From Daphnia pulex (lineage: Eukaryota; Arthropoda; Branchiopoda; Diplostraca; Daphniidae), in contig NC_060024.1 of assembly GCF_021134715.1 (NCBI RefSeq), positions 8,556,001-8,620,000 on the forward strand: a stretch of DNA of 64,000 bases. Reading direction: 5' to 3'. The notes under the pieces are model-generated. The model searched no databases. It was not told the DNA's origin and worked only from the letters and a program-made list of their open reading frames with translations. This document shows, piece by piece, positions 49,391 to 61,022 of the stretch. Position 1 is the first letter of the stretch, and each line of letters opens with the position of its first letter. Made by a program: the position numbers and the translations under genes.

Positions 49391-52300
49391 AGGCGAAATG
49401 CCTGATTAGTATTGCAATCCACTTCTGTAAAGTAAATAGAGAATAAATAAATATAAAAAAAATAAGAAAGGGAGTAATACTAAAATTGGGAGTGTGGATG
49501 GTGTGGATGGAGTTTACCACAACACCCATCTTAACAATGGTACCAATATGATTTTGTAACCAAAGAAACAAATCCATATTTTGTTAATGATGGAGACCTA
49601 AATTTCACCATAAGACAATTCGATAATGCCCATACAGACTTGTAGTTTTCTGGCCAGTCGTCAAAGCTTTATGCACCTTTGTCCGGATTATATTCTAAGC
49701 TTCATATGTTAAATAAACAGCCACTAGGCCTACTGAGACGACTTTTAAGTCTGATGTCAATTTCCTAATTTGGAGAAGGTTGAAACATTGATTCAATGTT
49801 AGCGCCAATTTATTGCCAACCACAAGTTTCGCTGCGTTTATTGTAAGTTGTACAACTTCATTCTGGACTGATGGGGTAGCTTCGATAGGGCGGAGATGAA
49901 ATTGTAGGCAGCGGTTGGTTCCATTAAGCTCATGTCCGACAGAACCAATGGGAAATAAAATCGCTGTCCATCGCGAACATTCTTTTTCTTGTTAGTTTAA
50001 TAGTAATTATTCCAAATGTCAGCCATTACGCAGAGGTAGCTTGGGTCGTATTTGAGTTTTTTGTGTGTCTTCAACTAAGTTTTTCACAATCCCTTGGAAT
50101 GCTTTGTCGTTACTTGAAACTGATCTCAGAACTTGAAGGTACCGTCTGATGGCTTTAAGTTGTGACAAGAAAAGCAGCACTTTATTGTTATCAACTTGTC
50201 CGTGTTGTGCTGCAAGTAATCAGTCGTGAAGAAGCTGAATAACATGATCATTTCTATGATTATAGACATCGCAACCTCAGAATAATTTATGATACGATTA
50301 ACCCACTAAAAATATTTTGTAATTCCCGGAAGTTTTTAAATTGCTAGTATCTGTAACTGTGTATTGTACTGCAATACTAAACGGTTAAGTGTGCAGATTG
50401 ATCTTTGCGTCTTCTTTTTGTCTTCCAGTCTTCCACAATTATAATTCCCTTCTTGTTTCCATTCTCGACCTGCAGTTGTCATTGTGGGGCATTTATTGTT
50501 TATCACTTGCATGTCGAACGCTAGAAGGCTTAAACCAAGGATCTCGAAGCCATATTGTGTCTCCCACTTGATTTCTGTATCTTGAGCCGAAAATACTGTT
50601 AACACATGTTAAGCTTTGTTAACAATGGCTACTCATAGCGTTGGTTTAGTCAAATATTTATGTAAATTCCCTGGCCTGCCTTTTTATCTTTTTTTATCTT
50701 CATTCTTCAATTTTGTGTGGTTTTATCCACAACTTTGGATTGAGTTCACATTCGTTTATATAGTGGACACTGGGAACGACATTGGGTACTCTTTTCCGCA
50801 TACTTGTAGTGCTAGTTCTACTTCTATTGAAAACTTCCAGGAAAAGGTGATTAGATTTTTACAGAAAGTTATGCAAATATAGTTGTTTTGCATTTATTGC
50901 AAAATAATATTTAAAAAATACAATTAACAAAAAAATTAAGCGTTGCTACAAAACACTTTTTATGGCAATAAACCTAAGAAATGTAACGTGTTAGTTCTAC
51001 TTGTAAGATAAACGAACGTTATTCTGGCATCATTACGACCACAAATGAAGCTTCATACTGGTAATGATAATCATATGTGGGAATATACTCAAGTTGGCGT
51101 TACCGCAATAGCATATGTTGATGAATTAGCGAAAAAACATTGCGACCATCGTGAATTAATTCAATTCATTTTTTTAAATGCTAAACGATGGAAGAAAATT
51201 TTCAGAAGAAAAAAAATACGTTCAGTTATTTTCAAAATTAAAAATGCAATATTGATCGATTTATTTAGCTTGATGTGGCAAATGGTTTCTATTCTGGTAA
51301 ACTAGGTTCAATCCTACTTAAAATTTCAATTACATATTTTTGTCATATTGACCTATCACGTAGTATTTTGTAAATTCATCGCATATCACTTGGATAATTT
51401 CATATTCGGTCTTATTGAGTTTCATATTTCATTTCACAATAATTTCAATTTTCATCATATTCAACAATTTTGAATTTTTATGAAGGGTACTTTACAAGTA
51501 CACATCACACACAAAATCACGAGGAGCACAGACCTTATCTGAAGAAACGATGTTTGTCGTTAGAAGTGAGGAAGTTGTGCCCAATGAACATATTCAACTA
51601 GCCAAAGCCCCGCCAAGTCTATAATAACACAGCAAGAAAGTAATCACTTTTCTAAGCCGATTAGGATGCATGTATTTTAATTATAATACTGTTGAAGAAC
51701 TTGAGATGGAAATCGTTATCATTGCATTAAAAACTAGTAAATCGTTGCTAGAGGGAACTCAGCATCATATTTTCGGAATCCATAAGCCTTTGATAACTAA
51801 GATCAATTTTTCAATGTCATCTAAGAAAGGTATATAAATGCACGACACAAAAGAAATAGTATACCAAGATCTATTTGCTTGGTTATCGGATGGAAATGGG
51901 TCGGCCACGAAACGGGATGGAAAGTAGACGACGTCGACAACGTGTTGTAAAGAGCCCATCCATTGCATCATCGAAACATTATCCAAGTATGGATGCTGTA
52001 AGGATATTTTACTTTACCTAGATTCAGTGGAATTCCGATAGTCGGCGATAAAATCATCGTCGTAGCAGGTGTGTCTTACGTTCCTTCCACTGACGGACAA
52101 CATTTCTTTCAATTTCCCATTTCAAATTAGTTCAGTAGCATCTACTTATTTCTTCAATGTTTTTATTTTTCATTAAACTTTTACTTCTTCTATTTTTACC
52201 GAACAGAAGATTTAACTCCATTCCTCTTTACCCGCATTTCAATCGAAGTAAACGCCTAGCCTTTTATTCTGTTACTACTCACTACATTATTCCCCTAGCA

Positions 52301-52872
52301 AAGTGTATAATGTACGTGTTGCCTGGATAAACACACGTTGAAGTTTATCGGGTGGAAAGCACTAGGAATTTCAACCTTAAATATTATTGTGTAAATATTT
52401 AAAAGCTGCGGAAGGGCTGGACTTTGTACATAACACACGGGAGAAGGGAGCGTGTTGCGACATGACAGACCTGAGCTAGAGTTTTAAATTTGTTCGTTTT
52501 CAACCCCGTAAAAAGATCCAGAATTTCGTTTCAACAAAATGTAGTACCGGAAAACAACTTCCCTAACAAAGAAATGTCTAGTTCTGTACTGCTAAATATA
52601 AATATTTATGTGCCCTAGACCTTCAAGGAAACGCATTTGAAGATATTTTCAGAGTTTACACAGACGGGGAGGTATACTCACCCGCGCACTCACCCCCCAC
52701 ATACTGTTGATTGTTTATTTAATGCAGATGGCCGGAAAGGAAGAAAAGCGACCGGGGCTTCGGATACAAAAAGGGGAGAAGATCAAGTCACAGAGGTAGC
52801 GAAGATTTCACGCGGCCAGTTCTCTGGATGTCTTGGTGCACGACGGAAGCTCAGTCTTGATCTCAACCAAAG
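49391..52872. other. Decayed spacer upstream of the collagen-like gene
   Basis: The sequence is mostly AT-rich without supported genes. At 50515-50585 the minus strand has a short phrase, VGDTIWLRDPWFKP, that recalls the C-terminal end of retroelement integrases, but it is too short to call. Confidence 0.35.
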
Positions 52873-54525
52873 ATGGACCGTCCTCTCACCACTCGAAAGG
52901 TCGGATTGATCGTTTTTCTCATTTTTCTCATTCAGGTCAATGCCGAGCTGATCAGCGATGAATCGGGTGAAATTGGCGACACCAGCCAGTGCCCCAACAG
53001 CTACCTCAACAAAGATATGAGCTGGTTCAGACAGAATGCCCAAACTCTGCTCTTCATGGAGCATCTCGCGAAACGAGCCAGTCAAGACAATCTCTTTGAC
53101 TGGAAGAAAGAGCAAGTATCGGACAAGTACAGATCGAAACTCCGCAGCTTGGAAGACCAGTTTGTCATGCCGGAAGAGATCCCCGATGACTGTTACGAAA
53201 AAATGCCCATTCCGCAGAAGATTTCTCAGCGCATTTCCTTTTTGGAAGATCGTTTGGAGGGTTGCGGAGCGGCCCAATCACAGCCCTGCCCTTACGCTGA
53301 TGAACCAGCCGTTGGCGGGTACGGTTCCGGTTTAGTTCTCCGTCGTTTGTCCGCCATCCAAGCGGAATTGATGCGCCAAAAGAATGTCATACGCTTGATG
53401 AGAATGCGTCTGATGGACGTTAATCGCCAATGCGAAGGTAACAATGTCATTGAATACTCATTTTTTAAACTATTTAGTTGTTTTAAATGTGTCATTAATT
53501 CATTTAGATTTCATGGCTGCTCCAGAGAGAAATAATTACGAAAGTGATTGTTCTGGTGGAGTTCTAGAACAGGATAGAGACGTATGAACCAAATGTTAAA
53601 TTTTCTTTTAAATTGTTATGTTATTAAATGTTTCATTTATTGCTGATAACAGACTTCTCCTTGTAAGACTGCACCTCCTGGACCGCCAGGACCACCAGGT
53701 CCTTCGGGTAAGTTATAAGCTTCAATTTAACTTTATTTATTGTGAATAATTTTTTTATTCGTAGGACCGCCTGGTCCAGAAGGACCTCCAGGACCACAAG
53801 GTATAAACGAAGAAACGTGATACTTGTTTAACAAAATAAATTAATTGCAACGGTTCTGATCAAAAGGTCTTCCGGGTTTGAATGGCTTACCTGGTGAAAT
53901 GGGTGCTAAGGGAGAGCCGGGCGGAAGCGAATGCGGTTCAACACGTAGCCCATGTGGACAACCGCCTATTCAACCACCCTTGGTAATTCATTATCAATTT
54001 ATTCTTGTATCCATTCTGATTTCTTTGGATTCTCCACAGATTCCATTTCAAATTCCTCCGCCGCTGTGCAGTCAACCACCGTGCAGTCCACCAAAAACTA
54101 TGCCGTTTTATCCGAATCCGTGCCAAAACAAGCCAAACTGTTCTCCCTTTTACCCCTTTACTTCCAGTTCTTACGCGTCAATGCCTTCCTATTCCCCTTC
54201 ATGGCCTTCGTATCCTGCCTATTCTTCTTACCCCTCTTACTCCCCCAGCTACGCCCCCAGCTACGCTCCTATCTACGCTCCTAGCTACGCTCCTGGATAT
54301 ACTTTACCATCCTACGCTCCTGGTTACACTTTACCTTCCTATCAAAGTCAATCTCCTTCGTCCTTACCACCACTATCGGGCTTACCACCCGGTTACCCCG
54401 TGATCGATCCTGCGAACCCGAATGCAAATCCTAATAATCCCACCCAAGCACCTGTCAGTACGACAGTTGCTCCAGATACTCCATCGGATTCTTCCGAAGA
54501 CACAAATGATTCAGACGATTTTTAA
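52873..54525 (+). CDS. Secreted protein with short collagen triple-helix segment (443 aa)
   Basis: This is a likely extracellular matrix or cuticle-associated protein. Six exons have consistent phases: 52873-53437, 53508-53581, 53653-53707, 53765-53800, 53867-53982 and 54040-54525 (1332 nt). The signal peptide is MDRPLTTRKVGLIVFLIFLIQVNA. Residues about 45-190 are charged and helical, with several Cys and a coiled-coil-like end (LSAIQAELMRQKNVIRLMRM). A Gly-X-Y run of about 14 triplets (residues about 223-263: GPPGPPGPSGPP...GAKGEPGG) spans three exons, and its introns split Gly codons, as is common in collagens. The C-terminal 160 residues are rich in Pro, Ser and Tyr, with repeated SYAP units (SYAPSYAPIYAPSYAPGYT), and end acidic (SSEDTNDSDDF). 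The last intron (57 bp) is in frame. The collagen segment is very short, so the protein is collagen-like rather than a classical collagen. Confidence 0.87.
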
Positions 54526-55736
54526 TTCTTTTTAAACACAAGCTATTTGCTATTCCTTGAGTCAATTTTGACTGACCAGCGCGCTTTTTTTTACTCGAAA
54601 ACCAATGAAATATTTGGGATTTTAAAACATTAATTAGTGTCTTGAAATGTAGTGTATTGTTTTACTATGAAATGAAATGATTTTTCAAACGACGATTGCA
54701 ATTTTTATTCACATTTTGTCACACTGCATGTTCATGGTCCATTGTCCATGGTTTTTACAGTAAATTTTTTATTACTTACTAATTTGAATTCGAAGGTTTT
54801 TCCAGCATCTTAGTGAGTCAATGTGTGTGCTTCTGGCATAAAATCACCAGAGGCTAGAACTAAATGATTGACAATTTCTCAATTAAATAATATTTAAGTA
54901 TGTTACACATTTAATTTGATCTTTGCCATGCCAAAAGCAGATGAATTTGCTCAAAATGTAAACCTGGGGGGGGGGGGGGGTCTATCTCCCACTCTCTCTA
55001 CCTCGGACACTGGACCACCTAACTCAACAGAAACGTAGCTAGGCTTTTGAAGAGCTCACCAAATATGGGCTCAACAATATTCTTCTCAGTTCTTTCCCCC
55101 CATTCTCCCTCTCTTTCTCCCATTACTCCTCTCGTCTCCCTTATTCTTCCTCTCGTCTTCCTTATTCTTCCTCTCGACTCCCTGACGACGGCTTCCATTG
55201 TCAGTTGCCTTACACAAGGTGTAGTTTCTGCTACTGAGTCCCCGCAATCCGATGCCCTGGGCCTTCCGCATCAATCGTTCATACCTTCCTAAGCCCAAGC
55301 CACCAGAGTTCACTGGTGGCCAGCCGTATCAGCACCCTCCGACCGCATTTCCTTTGCCGTAATGGAGGAATTTCTTGAATATGATGTGGCTGACCCGGTT
55401 CTCGCCTCTGTTCGAACGAAGGACAATAACTTCTATGTCAATCTCAGTATTTTCATTGAAAAATCATTAATTCGTTTTAGAAAATATGATAAAGTCGATT
55501 TTTTACGTTGATTCCAGTTCTATTTATGAATCTCAGTGAAATAAGCTAATTAACAAGATATTTGTATTTATTATTTCAGCGTTTCTTTAACTTCTACTAA
55601 GGATTTCGGTTTTTCCAGTTCGTTCATTGAATGTGAATTATGAATAAGTCGTGACGTCATTGGAGTGTTTATGCCAATCGCCAGTTTGGAATGTTCTCGT
55701 GTAATTTACGTATTTTATTATCATGTACAGCACACA
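54526..55736. other. Spacer with a poly-G tract and one copy of a pyrimidine-rich repeat
   Basis: No gene is supported. There is a G run at 54965-54979. The segment 55091-55257 matches 57816-57966 in the same orientation, with shared CGACTCCCTGAC and CAAGGTGTAG. Confidence 0.5.
55091..55257 (+). repeat. Dispersed CT-rich repeat, copy 1
   Basis: This is a direct repeat of 57816-57966. Both copies share CATTCT, CTCTCGACTCCCTGAC, CAAGGTGTAG and end GATGCCC. The copies are diverged. Confidence 0.6.
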
Positions 55737-56187
55737 CCCAGGTAACAATTTTCATGTCGTTTTGATGTGCTGTTGAAATACTTTTGACATCAACTTTTAG
55801 ACAAAAAAAGAATGAAAAGAGTAATATCGTTTGGATATCAATGTTGTCGCGCCAACGAAGTTCGTTTGGACATGAAAAAATAACATCAATTTTGTCACAT
55901 GAAAATGACGTTTGAATATTTTTTCTCCGTATGACATTGAAACCACGTCTAATTATGTTTATAACAAAGATATACAAAACACTGCCTTAAATGGATGTCA
56001 ATTAAACCGCATGACATTGATATCAATAAAAATGCATGAATTAGATATCACTGTTAAAAAACTTAACAACTATAAACGCCCTAAATTCTCGCTAAACCAG
56101 ATCTGGGGTTCCCAAACCCGAAAAATTTGTATCGTATCGCAATACGAAACGTTCGGGGTTGTATAGAAGACTAATAAAAGATACGAC

Positions 56188-56256
56188 ATGGGCCTGTATA
56201 GAACCTTCAACCTTTGACTTCCGAGCTCAGCTCGCTAACCACTTGACCAATTGACT
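56188..56256 (-). other. tRNA-like (SINE-head-like) remnant
   Basis: On the minus strand TGGTCAAGTGG fits an RNA polymerase III box A, followed by TTAGCGAGCTGAGCTCGG. About 40 bp downstream, AGGTTCTATACAGG is a degraded box B. It does not fold as a complete tRNA, so a tRNA-derived SINE head or an old tRNA pseudogene is likely. Confidence 0.4.
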
Positions 56257-56830
56257 TATTTAAATGTTATATATTTATGAATTACATTTGAACCTGTACG
56301 TAAGGACTTAGAAAGTTTTATAGTCTTTGTTAGTATAGAAAATAAGAGTTAGAGGGTAGCGGGCGTGTTGGTCGAAAAAACTAGTACTTAAACTTAATAT
56401 TATACGATAGAATACTTACGTTTTCAGAAATCGATATAATTTTAATAAAAGGAAAGGGATGCATGCTTGAAAATATTTCAAGTTGGAAAATGTGATATGT
56501 ATAAATGAAAATTGATCTACTTGACAAGTAGTTTGCAAATACTTTTGATTAATACACAATTTTGGTTCACTGCACGTCAGTTTCATGTGATCTATCCTTT
56601 CAATTTTATTTGGGCAGTTAAAAAAATATATGTTATTGGTAAAAGCAGTGGAAGATTAATGTGTGCGTTTCATATTTCAAAAAGGATGTTAAACAGCATT
56701 AATTTATTTATTAAGATGTCCATTTTCTATTTGAAAATGTATTATATAGAAAATAGTACATCATTTAAATGTCCGTTTCATAGCATAAATTGTAAAAGAA
56801 AAACGATGTGAACATAAATTTGTAAATTAC

Positions 56831-57420
56831 GTGTCCATTTTTTATTCGAAAAATGATATAACGAAAAGCATGTCAATAGCAAGTATTTGGAATATGATGT
56901 CAATATTAATATATCAATTTCATGTCAATTTTGCATTTCAAGAATTTGTATCGGAAAACGTTACATCAATAACATGTCGTTATGATATTTTAAAAATGAT
57001 ATTGAATTTTACACTTAAAGTACGTGTCCATTTTTTATTCGAAAAATGATATTTAAAAAAGAATGTCAATAGCAAGTCATTTTCTTATTTGAAATATGAT
57101 GTCAATATTAATATATCAATTTCATGTCAATTTTGCATTCCAAGAATTTGTATCGGAAAAGTTACATCAATAACATGTCGTTATGATATTTTAAAAATGA
57201 TATCGAATTTTACACTTAAAGTACGTGTCCATTTTTTATTCGAAAAATGATATTTAAAAAAGAATGTCAATAGCAAGTCATTTTCTTATTTGAAATATGA
57301 TGTCAATATTAATATATCAATTTCATGTCAATTTTTTATTTCAAAAAATTGTATCGGAAAACGTTACATCAATAACATGTCGTTATGATATTTTAAATAT
57401 GATGTCAAATTTTACACATT
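56831..57420 (+). repeat. Tandem repeat, three copies of about 193-201 bp
   Basis: Units begin GTGTCCATTTTTTATTCG at 56831, 57024 and 57225. Each unit holds ATATCAATTTCATGTCAA and TACATCAATAACATGTCG in the same order. The first copy lacks about 8 bp and the third is diverged at its end. Confidence 0.9.
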
Positions 57421-57815
57421 ATTTTCGCATGTTTTTAATTTACGTAAAATTACTGAATGTCAAATTCACGTGATTTGCATATACAAAAATTGATGTCAAT
57501 TTTTGTACAGTAAATAATACATTAAAAAATATCAGAAAATAGATTAGAATTTTTCATTAACAAATGTAATGTCACATACATATCCATTTCGTATCATACA
57601 TGGGATGTCAAATAATTTATAACAAATTCATGTCAAATTCATGTCAACTAATTGACAGGAACATCAAAATGACATGGGAATATCAAATAGACATCCCAAT
57701 GACATCCAATGCTACCTGGGCATCCATTTTTGTTTTCCCCACCCTACTAACCCTCATTGTGTGTTACTTGGTCCGATTTATATTCATTCAGCCTGTTCTC
57801 CCTCTAGCCTCGGTC

Positions 57816-57966
57816 CTTTTCCCCCATTCTACCTCTCTCTTCCCTATTCTCCCTCTAGTCTCCATTATTCTCACTGTCGTCTTCCTCATCCTCCCTCTCG
57901 ACTCCCTGACTACGGCCTACATTTTCAGTACCCTATAACAAGGTGTAGCCTCTGCACTCTGATGCC
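57816..57966 (+). repeat. Dispersed CT-rich repeat, copy 2
   Basis: Direct partner of 55091-55257. It runs straight into a C run (57964-57980). Confidence 0.6.
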
Positions 57967-58320
57967 CCCCCCCCCCCCCCGGCCAGACCCAATTCCAAAC
58001 GCCCTCTACCCGCTAACAGGAGTAAGGGAGACCGGACCCATATTGAACAGTTCTGGTTTTCCCCCATATCTCCCATCTCCTTACGCGAAAGAATATATTT
58101 CGATTAAATATTTAAGATATTTCTTGCAAAAACACGCGGAAATAGTTTCCACACACCCATGATTTATACCCATGTCACATTGCATTATCAATTAAAACTA
58201 CTTCATTCATTCATACGCGTCGCTTGATTGGCGGCCTCCGTTGCCCTTGCGGTTTCCCACCGTCCAGTCGTGCTTGCTGTAGCTAGCCTGTGCTTCATTC
58301 CAATTTCCATTGCATTTCAG

Positions 58321-58565
58321 TGTCTTCAACCTAGTAAGTAATTTACATTTTGTTGATTTGAGAGTTTGAAATTAATTTATTCTTTGCCTTTTTGACTTTG
58401 CAGGCAAATTTTAAATTTACTCGTGCTCATTCCAAGGCCATTAGGTGTTGCAGCCTGCCTTACAATTGATTTCACCCCGTGCAGTTTCAGTTGCCAGACT
58501 TAAGCAGATTGAAGAGTCTGTTCTGCAAGCTTGTCTTCAACCTAGTAAGTAATTTACATTTTGTT
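58321..58565 (+). repeat. Duplicated 34-bp block with a splice-donor-like core
   Basis: The block TGTCTTCAACCTAGTAAGTA and the following TTTACATTTTG occur at 58321-58354 and 58532-58565. Each holds a GTAAGT donor. Acceptor-like CAG sites lie before each (58318-58320 and about 58402-58404). These may be duplicated noncoding exons, perhaps 5' exons of the downstream gene, but no transcript can be shown. Confidence 0.35.
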
Positions 58566-58783
58566 TTGTTGATATGGAATCATTTTATCGGTTATGGCTT
58601 TTCCCTCCTCCTCTTTCCTCATGTAGTCATCTCTTTATTATTATCTTTCGTTTATATTCGTCTATTTTTCTTTATGTGCAAATAAAATGGTAACGAGTGT
58701 CACGGGGACAATCGTCACGTACGGCCCAGCACTAGTCCTATACTAACTACACTAGTTCTATACTACTCTCTCTTTTTATTTGG

Positions 58784-59581
58784 ATGCATCGTGCAATAGA
58801 GCACCGGCCGGAATTGTCCACCCCCTCGACGGCCATGAAGAAGAACGTGAACAGTGACAACAGCGAAGTGGACGACGTCTACAGCGTCAGTTCCCTGCGC
58901 TCCGACGAGAGCGAAGAAGAGGCTAGCCTCTAGGATCTCAACTGCTCCTCCGGATCGTCCAGCACGGTCAACCTGAGCGGCGGCAATGAAGCAGACAAGC
59001 CGTCCGGCAAGAGCCACAAGGGCGTCAAAGGAGAAGCGGGCGACGAAGAGTGTTCGGAAGGGACTAAAACGTCCATCAGCAAGAGGTCAAGCAGAAAGAA
59101 AGATGGCGACGAAAAGTCGAAGAAGAATGAAAAGCCTACGTTCTCCTATAACGCCCTGATCATGATGGCCATCCAGAGCAGCGCCGAAAAGCGCGTGTCC
59201 ACCAACGGTATCTACGAGTTCGTTATGAAGAACTTTCCGCACTACCGGGACGGCAAGGAACGATGGAAGAATGGCCTCCACAGAAGTTTATATAAACACA
59301 AGTACTTCGTCAAGGTGCCACAATACAAAAAAGACCAGGACAAGGACAACTACTGGATGCTCGATCAGTCCAGCCCAAAAAAGCTTCCCCTCTATCTCAG
59401 CCACTTAGTGCTTGTTCATCAGTTTTTTTCCAATTCTTCTGAAAAAATCATGAATTTATGCAAAAATGCCGTAATAAAAAAAGACATAACAAGACCGAAT
59501 GCATATGCAATTTTAAACAACAAAAAAGAAAAAGCCAAATCGGAATCCAAAAATGAAGAACCTGATGATGAAGATTCTTAA
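58784..59581 (+). pseudogene. FoxG-like forkhead retrocopy with an in-frame stop and a foreign C-terminus
   Basis: From ATG 58784 (or 58835) one frame runs to TAA at 59579-59581, interrupted by a TAG at 58931-58933. After an acidic/Lys-rich N-terminus comes a forkhead domain: [41 protein letters not shown] and [20 protein letters not shown] and NGIYEF are most like FoxG/sloppy-paired. The DNA-recognition helix, normally WQNSIRHNLSLNKCF, reads [15 protein letters not shown], losing the conserved Asn/His contacts. There is no intron. GC-rich forkhead sequence (58790-59390) changes abruptly to AT-rich sequence coding [12 protein letters not shown]...PDDEDS. An ATG downstream of the TAG (59162) would still give a 139-aa forkhead-only protein. 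It is probably a degraded or neofunctionalised copy. Confidence 0.72.
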
Positions 59582-61022
59582 AAATTGTGCGAGAAAATTC
59601 ATCATCTGAAGCTGCAAGGCATTATTGCGGTAAGAAGTACTTTCAAATTGTTTTGCCTATTTCTTTAATTGTTTTTTAATTCCTAGGAAAGCGAGGACTA
59701 CACTTAGAAGATGTCTTAAAGGAAGAAGTGAGAGAAAAAAATGCCAATGGTTGTTCCTGCTGCGGCGTGTATGGAAATTTAGCCTCCCATGGTGTGAAAG
59801 GGTACAACAACAAGTATTCAACATGCAGCGATTTATGGGCATCTATTTACTCGCTACTTACTGAACAACTGAAAAGTTAAAATTCAACGCTACTAACAGG
59901 GACACCAAGTAAATCGCTAAAGAGTTTCTGTGATGAAGTTCGCTGGCTATGTCTCCGTTACACGGAATGATGCATAGCTTGCAATCGATGGAGTTAAGAA
60001 ATAATTCTCCGTTACCAGTCGCTACTGGACCACAGTGTCAAAGATGCTTGTGATTCTGTGATTCTCTTAATAATGCAGAAAAAAAACTTTGATATCCATG
60101 CAGTAATTACAAAACCTATGCAAATAATTGGATATCATTGGGCACTAAATACCTACCGAAAATGATTGAAGAAGATTCAAATAGAAAGGCTTCTCACAAC
60201 GAGATCGTCGTCTGGAACAGCAATTCCTGCCTCTTTTTTCACAAGAAACTGTAGTCAACAATGCTCCGTAATTTTTTGTTTGCATTTCATGTTGTACAAT
60301 CAATAATAATTATTATTATTATTTTCAGGAAAATTAAAGCTTTTCTTCGAGAACAAACTGGACTTGTAAATTAAATTCATATAATCCAAGAATCTGCTGC
60401 TCGCGGTTCAATTCTCAGCACTGATGATACTCAAGTGAATCACGATCGCGCAGCTCCCGGTGAAGATTATTTACATCTTCAATTGGCTTACGTTTCTCCA
60501 CTGTTTGTTTATCATTTCGCTGCAAATTGGAAAGTCGGTTACATGATGAACTGTCCCGGCGATTATAATGGAAAAATTGCCAATTACGTATTTTATTTTA
60601 AGTTATTGTTATTTTTATTAGTTAGTATTTTATAAATGTTTTTAAAAATTAGGTTGCAAACTTGAAGAAACTTAGAAAGCAGGAATTCCATCGTCTGTCA
60701 TTTTCATGAGTTGTGGAATCGAAGTTTCTGGAAATAGCGAAGAAAATTGTTTTGGTGTTCCGCAGAACTTTACCATCTTTACCGGACAACAATTGCTAGA
60801 AAAAAAATCGTGATTATCAATTGTCAAAACAGTTACCGAACTCTGAAGTACCGAACGTCGATCGATTTCTTACTGCTGTTTCCAATCGTAAGGGAAAAAG
60901 ATTTGTTTTCAATTTATAATTTTTATTCATTCCATAATATCTATTTACTTTAGATGCAGCAACTCGTATGACTAGAAACAATAAGTATCGCAAAACACAG
61001 GGGACATCCAAAAAGAAGCATT
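59500..61022 (+). pseudogene. Remnants of an unrecognised spliced gene
   Basis: Several exon-like pieces flanked by splice sites can be read. One ends SSSEAARHYC before a GTAAGAAG donor (59630). The next, after TTCCTAG (59687), reads GKRGLHLEDVLKEEVREK, then NGCSCCGVYGNLASHGVKGY and a stop at 59880. Another at about 60.37-60.59 kb contains SILSTDDTQVNHDRAAPGED and LAYVSPLFVYHFAANWKVGY. A last pair (60800-61022) gives DYQLSKQLPNSEVPNVDRF, a GTAAGG intron, and a basic end (TRMTRNNKYRKT...KKKH). Stops between the pieces prevent a single gene model. I do not recognise the family. It may be a transposon-borne gene or an old host gene. Confidence 0.3.

Larger units (their letters stand above)
55737..57720. 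mobile_element. Nearly 2-kb non-autonomous element with CCCAGGTA inverted termini
   Basis: The left end is CCCAGGTAACA (55737-55747). The right end, TGCTACCTGGG (57710-57720), is its inverted counterpart. The similarity continues inwards with an ATGTC/TT pattern. The interior is dense in ATGTCA and its complement TGACAT, holds a three-copy tandem repeat (56831-57420), and has no transposase-like ORF. A clear target-site duplication is not visible beyond CA. The pattern fits a non-autonomous DNA transposon, but I cannot assign a superfamily. Confidence 0.5.

Noticed and set aside
50515..50585. Integrase-like phrase VGDTIWLRDPWFKP
   Set aside because: It is too short, with stops soon after and no other retroelement domain nearby.
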